In this document: positions 19,212 to 27,671 of the stretch, piece after piece
Numbering within the stretch: position 1 is the stretch's first letter
Layout: every line of letters starts with the position of its first letter
DNA from: Acidobacteriota bacterium
GTDB taxonomy: Bacteria; Acidobacteriota; Blastocatellia; Pyrinomonadales; Pyrinomonadaceae
Direction: 5' to 3'
DNA: 64,000 nt
Assembly (NCBI GenBank): GCA_016713675.1
Contig: JADJOS010000004.1
Span: 62,001-126,000 of the forward strand
Notes under the pieces: model-generated
Database searches by the model: none
The model's input: the letters and a program-made list of their open reading frames with translations, nothing else
What the model was told of the DNA's origin: nothing
Made by a program: the position numbers and the translations under genes

Positions 19212-19954
19212 GATTCGCTCGCTATTTGATTCGCGGGTTTAGGCAAGGAATCGATTCGCTGTTTTAGTATTCGCACCTTGGTTGCAAGGTAGCTGTTGTG
19301 AAGGGATTCGTTTCCTGAGACGTGCTCGTGGAACAGGAGACATTTCTTAAGATCGGACACGGCGTGTTCGATCAGCTCAGCCATTGCGGTAGAGGCGATA
19401 ACAACACTCTGTTTCCGGTCGCTGGTCTCCGGCGACGTATATTCGATGAGCTTTGTGAAAACGAGATTTAGCGAGGAAATCGACATACTCGACATCGAGT
19501 AGATTTCGGTAGTCAGCGAGCTTGCTTGACGTAGCAGTTCTAGTGCATTTTCGAGCTCCGATTCCATTCGATCAATGCTTTCTCGAATCTCGCCGATGTT
19601 GTCGCTTACAGAAAGATCAACCGTCTCGTTCTGGCGTCCGGTTCGCACAAGCCAATCGAGCTTTTCCTGACAGCGACCCGAAGCAAAATGCTGGTGTCTA
19701 TCGGTCAAGGCGAAATGGATCATTCGACGGACGATCGCGGACTTGTTCTCACCGGTTTCGGCTGCGATCTCTTCAAGTTTTTTGTGGTCCTCATCGTAGG
19801 GCCTGACGCTGATCGGCCGTCCCTGCTTTGACTCGATACCCAACTCGATATTTTTTACTATTTTTTCTCTGTCTCGCTTTCTCATCTCTCGATTTTTGTG
19901 GCGGCGTTTTGTCACCAATTCGTCGGTTTGTAATTTCTCCGACCATTTGGACAT
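19208..19954 (-). CDS. mobC: MobC-like relaxosome accessory protein
   Basis: A 248-residue protein with a very basic N-terminus and a ribbon-helix-helix-like segment at about residues 45-80 containing I-S-V-R-P-Y and G-E-N-K-S-A-I-V-R-R-M, typical of MobC proteins that bind oriT and help the relaxase. The C-terminal half is helical, probably for oligomerisation. It is coupled to the relaxase by a 4-base overlap and is the first gene left of the presumed oriT. An alternative TTG start lies two codons upstream. Confidence 0.75.
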   Translation of the reverse strand: MSKWSEKLQTDELVTKRRHKNREMRKRDREKIVKNIELGIESKQGRPISVRPYDEDHKKLEEIAAETGENKSAIVRRMIHFALTDRHQHFASGRCQEKLDWLVRTGRQNETVDLSVSDNIGEIRESIDRMESELENALELLRQASSLTTEIYSMSSMSISSLNLVFTKLIEYTSPETSDRKQSVVIASTAMAELIEHAVSDLKKCLLFHEHVSGNESLHNSYLATKVRILKQRIDSLPKPANQIASES

Positions 19955-20268
19955 GAGCAAAATACGTGCCTTTTGCGAGAAATATGGCGAGGGCTTCGGT
20001 TTGTAATTTTGATGACACCGCGTAACTTATTGACAGTGTGAGACTTATGTGAATTACACGGGCTGGTTCTTGGTCTATCCTGTCATACACCCGCCGCTGT
20101 AATTTTTGTTTTTTTACGAGCCCCCTCGATCCGCCTCTTTTTCTACGCCAAAAGCGGTTCGTTTATTCGCCGCCCGTTGCCACAAATACCGCAGTTCTCT
20201 GCTACGGCACGCCGATTGATTTACCAACCAAGCCAGTAAATTCGCCAACGTAAGGAGACCAAATACCA
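19955..20268. other. Probable origin of transfer (oriT) region
   Basis: A 314-base non-coding stretch between divergently transcribed genes, adjacent to the MobC and relaxase genes. At 20076-20082 it carries TATCCTG followed by T, matching the YATCCTG|Y nic consensus of RP4/R64-type MOBP relaxases, so the nick would fall between 20082 and 20083 on the + strand. A TTGACA-like hexamer occurs at 20030-20035. The rest is AT-rich to the right. The oriT role is inferred from motif and context. Confidence 0.6.
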
Positions 20269-20526
20269 ATGAACGATCAGAGCAATATCACCCCCTCTAC
20301 AAAGCAGAATTTCGAGCGTCCGCTGCTGCAGATCAACCGCTTGAACTTCGTAAAATTGAACACACGTGTACTCGAAGCGACCGACAGCAAACTGAAACAA
20401 TATCTTCAGTTCGCGTCCATCAGCATGAGTACCGATATCACCAATGACGATGTTGTCGAGTACGCGCTAAACCACCTTTTTGAGCGCGATCCGGCATTCA
20501 AAAGCTGGCTTAAAACTAGAGGTTAA
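20269..20526 (+). CDS. Small protein next to oriT, unknown function
   Basis: An 85-residue protein reading rightward away from the presumed oriT, with a strong TAAGGAG ribosome site eight bases before the ATG. The middle part (residues 20-70) is helical and contains L-N-T-R-V-L-E-A-T-D-S-K-L, vaguely like a small DNA-binding accessory protein. I do not recognise the family. It is convergent with the RNase H gene, 11 bases away. An oriT-binding or regulatory role is a guess from position. Confidence 0.6.
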   Translation: MNDQSNITPSTKQNFERPLLQINRLNFVKLNTRVLEATDSKLKQYLQFASISMSTDITNDDVVEYALNHLFERDPAFKSWLKTRG

Positions 20527-20537
20527 AAGAGTATGAG

Positions 20538-21191
20538 CTAGGCGGAAAAAGCAGAAGGAAGTGTTCCAATCCCATCGAATTTTGCAACGGGAACGAACGA
20601 CCGATGAGATGACTCGTATTGGGACAGAATCATTTCAAGCTTCATCTCAAATTCGCGGATATCCAACCGGTCTGAGCCGTGATACAGAAGCCCGCCCAAT
20701 TGCTCCATATCAGCTTCCGAAACGTCACAGCATATTCTTGCCGCAGCACGGGCTAGACGGTCGGCAACTTCCTGAAACTGCACTCCCGAATGTCCTTTTA
20801 TCCACCGCCAGGACACATGATGCCCGTAGCATGCTTTGACCAGACGCGACCAAAACGAGCGGTTTGCACGCATGTGGTTTCGGCCCATCATCGTATCTAT
20901 TACATATTTTGAGTCTGACACGATCTCTATACGACAATATCTGCGAAGCTGCTCCAACGCATACGTGCATGCAAGGATCTCGGCCTGCTGATTGGTGATC
21001 TGTCCCAAATATTTTGAAACCAGTTTTACCTCCAGTCGATTGTGATCAAGCATAACCACACCGCAGCCCGCCGACGAGTCGATTGAGCCATTCCTAATGC
21101 ATGATGCATCCGCGTAGATCGTCACAAGAGGCGCATATTCCGCCGTACTCTCTATCCCGCTTTTATTCTCAACTAACTTGATAACGCTCAT
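20538..21191 (-). CDS. Ribonuclease H family protein
   Basis: A 217-residue protein with RNase H1 motifs in order: Y-A-D-A-S near residue 26, acidic E in Q-A-E-I-L near 67, S-D-S-K-Y-V-I near 90, and W-I-K-G-H-S-G with a downstream A-D-R-L-A near 130-145. These are the D-E-D-D catalytic positions for cutting RNA in RNA-DNA hybrids. A C-terminal extension of about 60 residues is unassigned. The ATG at 21191 has a GAGAGGTGG ribosome site; a longer upstream reading is out of character. On an ICE it may remove R-loops or primers during single-strand replication. Confidence 0.85.
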   Translation of the reverse strand: MSVIKLVENKSGIESTAEYAPLVTIYADASCIRNGSIDSSAGCGVVMLDHNRLEVKLVSKYLGQITNQQAEILACTYALEQLRRYCRIEIVSDSKYVIDTMMGRNHMRANRSFWSRLVKACYGHHVSWRWIKGHSGVQFQEVADRLARAAARICCDVSEADMEQLGGLLYHGSDRLDIREFEMKLEMILSQYESSHRSFVPVAKFDGIGTLPSAFSA

Positions 21192-21270
21192 TGTCCACCT
21201 CTCGTTTTTCTCTATAGGAAACTGGGGCACGGCACCGACGCCATGCCCCAACTGGCAGAAACAACCTACC

Positions 21271-21714
21271 TCAGAACTGATCAATGAACGGCTCATTGAC
21301 CGGTGCCTCTGGAACAGCCGTGCCCGTGAATTCGGGAACGTCCGGCTCGGGGCTGTCAGCAGTAGGTTCCTGGTCCGTTTGGCCGTCCGAACGGTTCGAT
21401 CCGACAAACTCGAATGAGAAGAGCGAGATCTCGGCACCTGATCTGGGCTCGCCCTTATCTGTGCTCCACGGGCTGAACGAGAGCCTGCCGTGGACAAGCA
21501 GATGCGTTCCCTTTTTTACATGCTCGGCGAGCGTCTCCGCAGTCTTGCCAAAGGCAACCACATTGAACCAATGTGTGACCTGTATACGCCCTTCCGAACC
21601 ATTCTTGAACGAGTTTGAAGCGATCGGAAAGCTCGCGACCGGGGTGCCCTTTTCCGAATATTTCAGGCTCGCATCGCGGCCCGCATTTCCGAGTATCGAG
21701 ATATTTGCTGACAT
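21271..21714 (-). CDS. ssb: Single-stranded DNA-binding protein (first copy)
   Basis: A 147-residue OB-fold protein starting with the N-I-S-I-L-G-N signature and containing T-H-W-F-N-V-V-A-F-G-K and a G-R-L-S-F-S-P-W strand, followed by an acidic Pro-rich tail. It would coat transferred single-stranded DNA in the recipient. The chosen ATG at 21714 has GGAGC upstream. A second, similar SSB gene lies at the head of the same leftward block, so the element carries two paralogues. Confidence 0.9.
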   Translation of the reverse strand: MSANISILGNAGRDASLKYSEKGTPVASFPIASNSFKNGSEGRIQVTHWFNVVAFGKTAETLAEHVKKGTHLLVHGRLSFSPWSTDKGEPRSGAEISLFSFEFVGSNRSDGQTDQEPTADSPEPDVPEFTGTAVPEAPVNEPFIDQF

Positions 21715-21849
21715 GGTTTTTTCTTGCTCCTTTTGTGGTTTATTTGTTCTCCGAACGGAACGGCGTTTCGCCATCTGCGAGAGTTTTTCCAGGCGTTGTG
21801 CCTAAAATACTGACCGCCGCTCCTTTCGTTGAATATTGCTCTTCAATTT

Positions 21850-23241
21850 TCAGGCCGCATGCACAACCTTAACCTGTGTTCGCTGAACATTGGGCTGCGT
21901 GAAGAGGCTCGCCTGGATCGTGCGATTCGCGCGAACGGTCTCGTTTAGTTCCGCGTCTCGTGCCCTCACCGCGTCCCACAATTTCTGTTTCTCCTGCCGC
22001 TTAAATGCCTTCGCCGCCGGGTCGTTATAGAGACCGAATTTCAGAAAACGTAGCTGTCCAAGAGTCGCCATTTCGATCTTTCGGAGCCATCGTTTTGCGT
22101 CGATTGAAAGTTGATTCTTCAACCTAACTTCCTGAGATTTTGCGACGGTGTTAAGAGCCGTGAACTCCTTAAGGGAAAGGCTTTTGTGTTCCTTAAAATC
22201 CGCATACGCTTTTTTCTTAAGTTCGGCTAAATCAGCCGTGTCCGACGTTCCGCGAATCGCAAGGTAGGTTTCTTGATACGAATCGTGGCGAAGGCTTCGC
22301 AGATGAAAGTCAGAGTATTGACGCTGCCACAATAGGCGCAGGACAGAAGCGGCGTACTGCATCTCTTCAAAGTCAGGGTTGATTTCCTGATCTACAAGGA
22401 TCTCGAAACTACCTTGCTTAAATGAGCAGATACGGCGTACCGAACGGATGACTTTGCTGTCGTAGATCTGATCAAGGGAAAGTGCCAGCCATTCCTCGAA
22501 TTCCCGATCCGAGAACGGATGTCTAGAAGGCATTGCCCACCCAGCACAGCTGATCATTCGGCGTCCTTCCTGAACGGTGTTGCCGCCTAAAGAATGGCCT
22601 ACAAAGAGCTTAGGAAGCTGTGACGAAAGCTCTCTTGATTCGTATGGAAGACAGTTTGCATCGATCTCACAATCGAGATCAAAGACCACCACCGAACGCT
22701 GGCTTGAACTCATCGTTATGCCGATAAGACCATTCTCATCAAACTGCTCAAGTTGATCAAAAGTCGTGAAGTCTCTGTCGAGCTCTTCAACCGATTTATC
22801 GCCATCTTCCAGATAGAATTCGGCAAAGTCGTCGAACATCATGCGGCTAACCTTATGTCGTCCGACACGCCGCAGAACCGCCTGCATTTCATCGTCGAAG
22901 TTTGGGCATTTTGGCGGCAGCGGCCTGCGATTCTTAGCAACTTCCTGAACCCTGCGTTGGTCAGCAACACAAAGTTTTTGTTCTCTTGTTCGAGATTCCT
23001 CGAAGCTGATCTCTCGATCTGCCGAAGTCGCCGTAACAGCTTCTAACTGCATACCGAGCAGTCCCATTTCGTGGAGAACCTCGCCAACACCTCGTCGCCT
23101 AATCTCACCGTAGTAGTAGGCTGCGATCTGTTCGAATTCATACTGCCCGGCGTCCGGGCTCGCGATTGCTTTTACGCATCTGACGAACTCTTTGGCATCG
23201 GTCTCGTCGGACAAAACCTTCATCGCATATTCGAGCGACAT
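21850..23241 (-). CDS. Large ICE protein of unknown function
   Basis: About 463 residues from the ATG at 23241, which overlaps the upstream stop as TAATG. The same frame is open to 23376, and that extension also looks protein-like, so the true start or a frameshift fusion with the upstream gene is unresolved. No membrane span or recognised catalytic motif. A central segment (V-V-V-F-D-L-D-C-E-I-D, then V-G-H-S-L-G-G-N-T near residue 220) and a charged C-terminus are visible. It lies in the SSB/RNase H block, which suggests a role in handling transferred DNA, but this is inference. Confidence 0.55.
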   Translation of the reverse strand: MSLEYAMKVLSDETDAKEFVRCVKAIASPDAGQYEFEQIAAYYYGEIRRRGVGEVLHEMGLLGMQLEAVTATSADREISFEESRTREQKLCVADQRRVQEVAKNRRPLPPKCPNFDDEMQAVLRRVGRHKVSRMMFDDFAEFYLEDGDKSVEELDRDFTTFDQLEQFDENGLIGITMSSSQRSVVVFDLDCEIDANCLPYESRELSSQLPKLFVGHSLGGNTVQEGRRMISCAGWAMPSRHPFSDREFEEWLALSLDQIYDSKVIRSVRRICSFKQGSFEILVDQEINPDFEEMQYAASVLRLLWQRQYSDFHLRSLRHDSYQETYLAIRGTSDTADLAELKKKAYADFKEHKSLSLKEFTALNTVAKSQEVRLKNQLSIDAKRWLRKIEMATLGQLRFLKFGLYNDPAAKAFKRQEKQKLWDAVRARDAELNETVRANRTIQASLFTQPNVQRTQVKVVHAA

Positions 23242-23693
23242 TATCCGCACGCGGTCCAACGCTTCCGGTTCAAGTTCGTCCGCGATTCGAACGACAACAT
23301 CGCCCAAGATCGAGAACTCTTCGAGTTCTCGCCTTCGCAACGGATTCGATGAAAGATGCGCACACCAGTCCTGCATCGGCGAACCGTAAGTTGAGCCCGT
23401 CCGGTCCCGAGACCGTCCGCAGGAATGACAATGGTCTGTTCAGCCTTCGACATTTTGTGAAATAGACCGTCAAATGCACGGTCGACCGCGGCTTTGTTTT
23501 GCTCGAATTCTGCATCCGTAAAGAACGCATCGTCTCGACTGCTCGGGAATTTCTTGGTCGGTATCCCAACACAATTCGGTTCGCCCCGCATGGCCGCAGC
23601 CTGGCCGCCGAAGCCCTTGCCCGCAAGGTTGTCACCGAACAGGAATATGCGATCGCGATTGGCTCTTACAAACTCTCTGGAGATCCGTTTCAT
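23241..23693 (-). CDS. DUF7831/macro-like nucleotide-binding protein, C-terminus doubtful
   Basis: The first ~100 residues (V-R-A-N-R-D-R-I-F-L-F-G-D-N, G-K-G-F-G-G-Q-A, G-I-P-T-K-K, and G-L-G-T-G near residue 100) match a family of small phage and mobile-element proteins related to macro-like folds. After G-L-G-T-G-R-A-Q-L the family pattern is lost, and the frame of the next gene looks more natural. A single-base indel near 23390 could therefore join this domain to the downstream protein. As written it ends in TAA overlapping the next ATG. Function is unknown. Confidence 0.5.
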   Translation of the reverse strand: MKRISREFVRANRDRIFLFGDNLAGKGFGGQAAAMRGEPNCVGIPTKKFPSSRDDAFFTDAEFEQNKAAVDRAFDGLFHKMSKAEQTIVIPADGLGTGRAQLTVRRCRTGVRIFHRIRCEGENSKSSRSWAMLSFESRTNLNRKRWTACG

Positions 23694-23797
23694 TCTTACG
23701 ACTCGATATCGCATAGCTGCCGATCCTGATTCAAAAAGGAATGCCGCCTAAAGAGGGCTATCTCTAGGCGGCAGTTAGAATTTGAATTGTTGATTGA

Positions 23798-24199
23798 TCA
23801 GTATGCGGCAGCCTGCTGAAGTTCCACCGGTGCGTTCTGTGGCAGCTGCATTGCAGCTCCGTCTCCTTCCTCATCGCGGCGGCCCGACAGGAATTGGAAC
23901 TCCTGTAGAACGATCTCCGCACCTGCTTGTGGCGATTCGCTCTGATCCACCCACGGGTTAAAGGTCAGACGGCCCTGAACGTAAAGACGACTGCCTTTTC
24001 GGACGTAGCGAGCAAGTGTCTCCGCCTGCTTGCCAAATGCCGTCACGCGGAACCAGTCGGTCTTCTCAACGCGCCCCTCCGCGCTGTTCCTGAATGAATT
24101 CGAGGCCATTGAAAAGCTTGCCACGAGGGTGCCGTTGTCCGTGATCTTAGTTTCCGGTGTCTTGCCGAAGTTGCCGATGATCGAAATATTTGCTGACAT
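23798..24199 (-). CDS. ssb: Single-stranded DNA-binding protein (second copy)
   Basis: A 133-residue OB-fold SSB with N-I-S-I-I-G-N-F-G at the start, T-D-W-F-R-V-T-A-F-G-K and G-R-L-T-F-N-P-W strands, and a short tail ending in a run of Gln/Ala rather than the usual acidic tip. A clear AGGAG ribosome site lies 10 bases before the ATG. It is the first gene of the leftward SSB-to-unknown block, so its promoter must lie in the gap to the right. Confidence 0.9.
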   Translation of the reverse strand: MSANISIIGNFGKTPETKITDNGTLVASFSMASNSFRNSAEGRVEKTDWFRVTAFGKQAETLARYVRKGSRLYVQGRLTFNPWVDQSESPQAGAEIVLQEFQFLSGRRDEEGDGAAMQLPQNAPVELQQAAAY

Positions 24200-24829
24200 T
24201 TTCTTAATTCTCCTGTGTGATTAATTTTCCGAGGATCATGTTGAGTGACATCCTCGAAACCTTCTCCGAAGGCACCTCTTTTCAGCCGCTGATTATTTGT
24301 TTGTTTATCGAATCTTGTTTGGGAACAGAAGGACTTTGAGATTCGCGGTAGCGTCTTGACGGCCGAAAGGCGTTATTTGGCAACTTGCGGATCAAGCGGA
24401 TTCGGGCGGGCTCTCATTTCCAATTGTTAGATAAACCGCGTTCGATCAAACAGGTCAGACTCTTTTCAACGTCTCACATCGGCTCACCATTTCGATATCT
24501 GATAAAATAACGAGAATACTTTTTGAAGTTCGGAAAGTCCACTCGCGACAATAAGCAAGATTCTGTATGAATGCTGTCTCGGCTATCATTGGGACACTGA
24601 ATTTCTCGGGGTGTGCTATCTGGGAACCTGGAAAAGTCAGGAAACTTCCCTACTAGAGCATATCGGCAAAAAATCCGTCGTAAATCACTAGGGATGAAAA
24701 TTGATCAGCTTTCCCAAAATAAGCCCGCCTACGTCACGTGTTGTATTTATAACGCGTTCTTGGAACTAGAAAATCTAAAATGTGTTGGTTTTGGTGTTAA
24801 GTTGGGGTTTAAAACCCTGAAAGATTCCT
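24200..24829. other. Intergenic stretch between the ICE backbone and the cargo
   Basis: About 630 bases with no gene I can support. It probably contains the promoter of the leftward SSB operon near its left end. Base composition becomes AT-rich towards the right, marking the change from GC-balanced backbone to AT-rich cargo. A rightward open frame at 24613-24963 overlaps the 3' end of the methylase gene and has no ribosome site or recognisable motif, so I leave it out. Confidence 0.5.
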
Positions 24830-26420
24830 CTAGTCGCTTACGTCTATATCGTATTTGCTTTCAAGAAAATTATCGAGAATTTCTACTCTGCTCGTTCGTC
24901 AAAAATTTTCTCGCTCTCGTCCAGATGGACGATCCCAAAGTTTCTAATATAATTTCCGTTTAAGGAAAATAGCTTGAAGAATATGGCTTACCGTCGTGGT
25001 AATGTAATACCAAAACAGTCGTGACTCCAATATTTTTTTTATTACGGCCAATTCTTCTTCCGAGTGCCCTACAATAGCCAGGCCGTTATAAAAGAGGAAA
25101 AATCACTTTTTCTTTCAACTCATTAATGGTTGTTGGCCTACTAAGTTTGTTTGAATTGACAATATCTTTACAAATGTTCTTTTCTATCCGAAATGTTTTT
25201 CCATTTTGCAGGTAATAATATTTGTCATCCTCCTCGACTGGCCTGAAAATATATACATCGTTTCTAAGAGTAGCGATGCGTGTCGAGTACTATAGATCTC
25301 GCCAAACGGAGTTCCAGTAGACTCAATTTTTGAAATCCTTTCATTATCTTGTAAGTTCCATCCCTTCATTGAGTCCAATGAGGCGTAATGAATTTTACTA
25401 AAAGACTTTGGAGGTGGGGGCAACTCATCGCTTCTGCGTTTTAGATATTTAATGAATGTGCTAACTCGATTCTTAATTATGCAGATACAAGTATAGGTAT
25501 TTTTAGACTTTAAAACCTGTTCGGCTCCAAAATCAATAATCTCAAAACCTAACTTCTTCTTCTGGAAAGTACTCTCGTAAGGCTCGGCCGTTCAAGCTCT
25601 TGAAAAAGCTATTCATGGTGATGAATCCCATCAGACCATCTGGCGATAAGTTTTCTATTGCTATCTGAAAAAAAGGAATATAGAGATCGGGGTGTCCGGA
25701 CCTACTGACTTCCCAATTTGCGATATTTGTTTTGATCTCGCTAGAAATGTGTTTCGAACAAAACGTAGGGAGGATTTCTAATACAAGATCAAATCCATTG
25801 AAGTCGTTGGAGTGCTTTCCATTCAAATGTAAGCGTATCTCCAACGACCAGGTTGAAGTGGAACGTTTCAGGATCCTCGCCTTCACTCAAAGCGAGCAGA
25901 GTAAGTAAAATCTTTGCTCTAGTTATTGAATAAGATTGGATATCTAGGCCGAAAATCTGATCCTTAAAAATATTCGCATATGATCTTCGGGTCTTCTTTT
26001 TTAGCTTTCGTGATGCGTCAAAAAGAAAGCCTCCACAACCACAGGAAATATCGGCAATTTTTATTCCCTGCATCTTGCTCTTATCCGAGGTCAGGGTTCG
26101 ACTAATAATAAATGCTCGAATGTATGCCGGGGTATAAACAGCCCCAGTAACGATTTTATCGGCGGGGAAATAACGAACTCGAAAAGTTCAATTAATTCTT
26201 CAAAACCAAAGGTGGAAAATTCTTTCTCCAGAAGCTTGATGAATTTCTTAACGTTTTGGTACTCGATTTGGCTATTTTCCTGAACGATAAGGGACTTTAT
26301 AAGTACATTGTTCTCGACATTCAACTCGTTTATTGAAAGAAAGGCTGAGACAATTAAACTATCAACGACCTGTGGTTCGGATGAGCATTGTTTTAAGAAC
26401 TTGAATACTTGATGCCTCAT
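24830..26420 (-). pseudogene. N6-adenine DNA methyltransferase (Eco57I-like), frameshifted
   Basis: Reading across several one-base indels gives a single protein of roughly 530 residues. In order: a helical N-terminus, V-Y-T-P near 26120, the SAM-binding I-A-D-I-S-C-G-C-G-G-F near 26050, and the catalytic N-P-P-Y (recoverable at about 25770 after restoring one base). A target-recognition-like region, the T-S-K-P-Y-S-S motif near 24985 and a D-N-F-L-E-S-K-Y-D-I end follow. It would methylate adenine in a short recognition site. It is the last gene of an operon with HNH, receiver and sensor-ATPase genes. Whether the indels are real or sequencing errors is open. Confidence 0.75.
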
Positions 26421-26432
26421 TTGAAATTTTGA

Positions 26433-27007
26433 CTACTGATGCTTCTTTAAGTATTCAAGATATTTAGTCATCTCCATACCTAATTCGCCCATTGTTACCA
26501 GTAAATCCTTCCTCTTTTCCGCGTCCTTCGTTTGTTCAATTTTCGGCGTCAGGAGCAGCATCTTGTTATGTAAGTTCTCGAGTAGCCAAATGATCTGATA
26601 CCGTCTCATAAAAAGTCTTAGCTTTTTATACATGTAGATTGCGTTCGGAGAATCAGGATTAGGCACGATGTTGCCGACATCATCTCTCGAAAAATGAACA
26701 TTGGAAACCTCATTGCAAGGATCAATGTATTCTCCTCATCATTAGACTTCAAAATATTTACATACGAACAACAGTAAATTAAATTTTGATAGTCCGTTTT
26801 TAAATTTGGCAGGTGGGGATAGGTTTTCCAAGGAATGAAATGGTCAATATGGAAATTATTTATTCCACCAAACCAGGAATCTGGGCAATCCGTGTAGCCA
26901 CAACGTTTTGAAAAATCAGCAGCCAGATGGGGCTTATAGCTCCTATAATTGGCATAGGTTCCGCAATACTGCCTAGTAGGATGATTTTCTCGGAATTGCT
27001 TTGCCAT
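26433..27007 (-). pseudogene. HNH endonuclease, one frameshift
   Basis: About 190 residues when one indel near 26730 is bridged. The N-terminal part shows R-C-G-Y-T-D-C-P, the H-I-D-H-F-I-P-W histidine motif and D-Y-Q-N-L-I-Y-C-C-S with a trailing N, the pattern of HNH nucleases that hold a metal and cut DNA. The C-terminal 80 residues are helical. It starts three bases after the receiver gene and ends 12 bases before the methylase gene. It is probably the effector of the four-gene system. Confidence 0.75.
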
Positions 27008-27009
27008 CG

Positions 27010-27666
27010 TTACTCGATTTTGCCTAATAAGGTATCAACCTTGGTGAGAAGTTCTTCTAGTCATCGACTGTTAGATAACGTCTTATATTCATCCGAATGC
27101 TATTTTTTCTATCAGTAGATACTTCTAGGAAATGGTCTAGACGTATAATCTCGCTTTCATCGTCCATAGTCGCTGTACCAGCATTTCGTAACTCCACCAA
27201 TCTCAGTATTTCGCTTTCCGCTTCCTCTATTTTTGATTTATAGTGCTTGATCTGATTCTCAACCATTTCTAAGAAGCTAGCCTTAGCTGCGGTTTCTTTA
27301 CCTTGGCTATGCAAAATGTCCTTAATATAAACGATATTTACATCGTCACTTTCAGTGATTGCTCTGTCATCGAAGGAGGTCATCACAAAGCATGGAAAAC
27401 CGTCTCTAATTGCTGTAAGCTCTTTACAAGTTGGACTCCATTGTATGGAACATTGTATTTAATGTCTTCCCTATAATCATTGAGAATGAAATCGGTTATC
27501 ACAGCATCCGTGTCGATCTTAAAGATTTCTCAATCATTTCATCTAAAGATTCCAGCGGGTATTCTGCCACAACTTCGACGCTGCCCGGAGTGCTTGCCGC
27601 ATCGACATAATCCTTAAATTGTTCTATGTCGTCCTTCTGTTCGTCGATAAAGAGAATTTTATACAT
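27010..27666 (-). pseudogene. Receiver-domain (response-regulator-like) protein, frameshifted
   Basis: About 215 residues after bridging two indels. The N-terminal receiver domain has the acidic pair in I-L-F-I-D-E-Q-K-D-D, a candidate phospho-acceptor in V-I-T-D-F near 27500, the switch T/S in F-V-M-T-S and a lysine in V-Y-I-K-D. The C-terminal ~110 residues are helical coiled coil rather than a DNA-binding domain. It starts six bases after the sensor ATPase and would receive phosphate from it, passing the signal to the nuclease or methylase. The partner assignment is inferred from operon order. Confidence 0.7.
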
Positions 27667-27671
27667 TTTAT

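Noticed and set aside
24613..24963. Rightward 116-residue open frame in the gap before the methylase
   Set aside because: It overlaps the restored 3' end of the methylase on the other strand and lacks a ribosome site.
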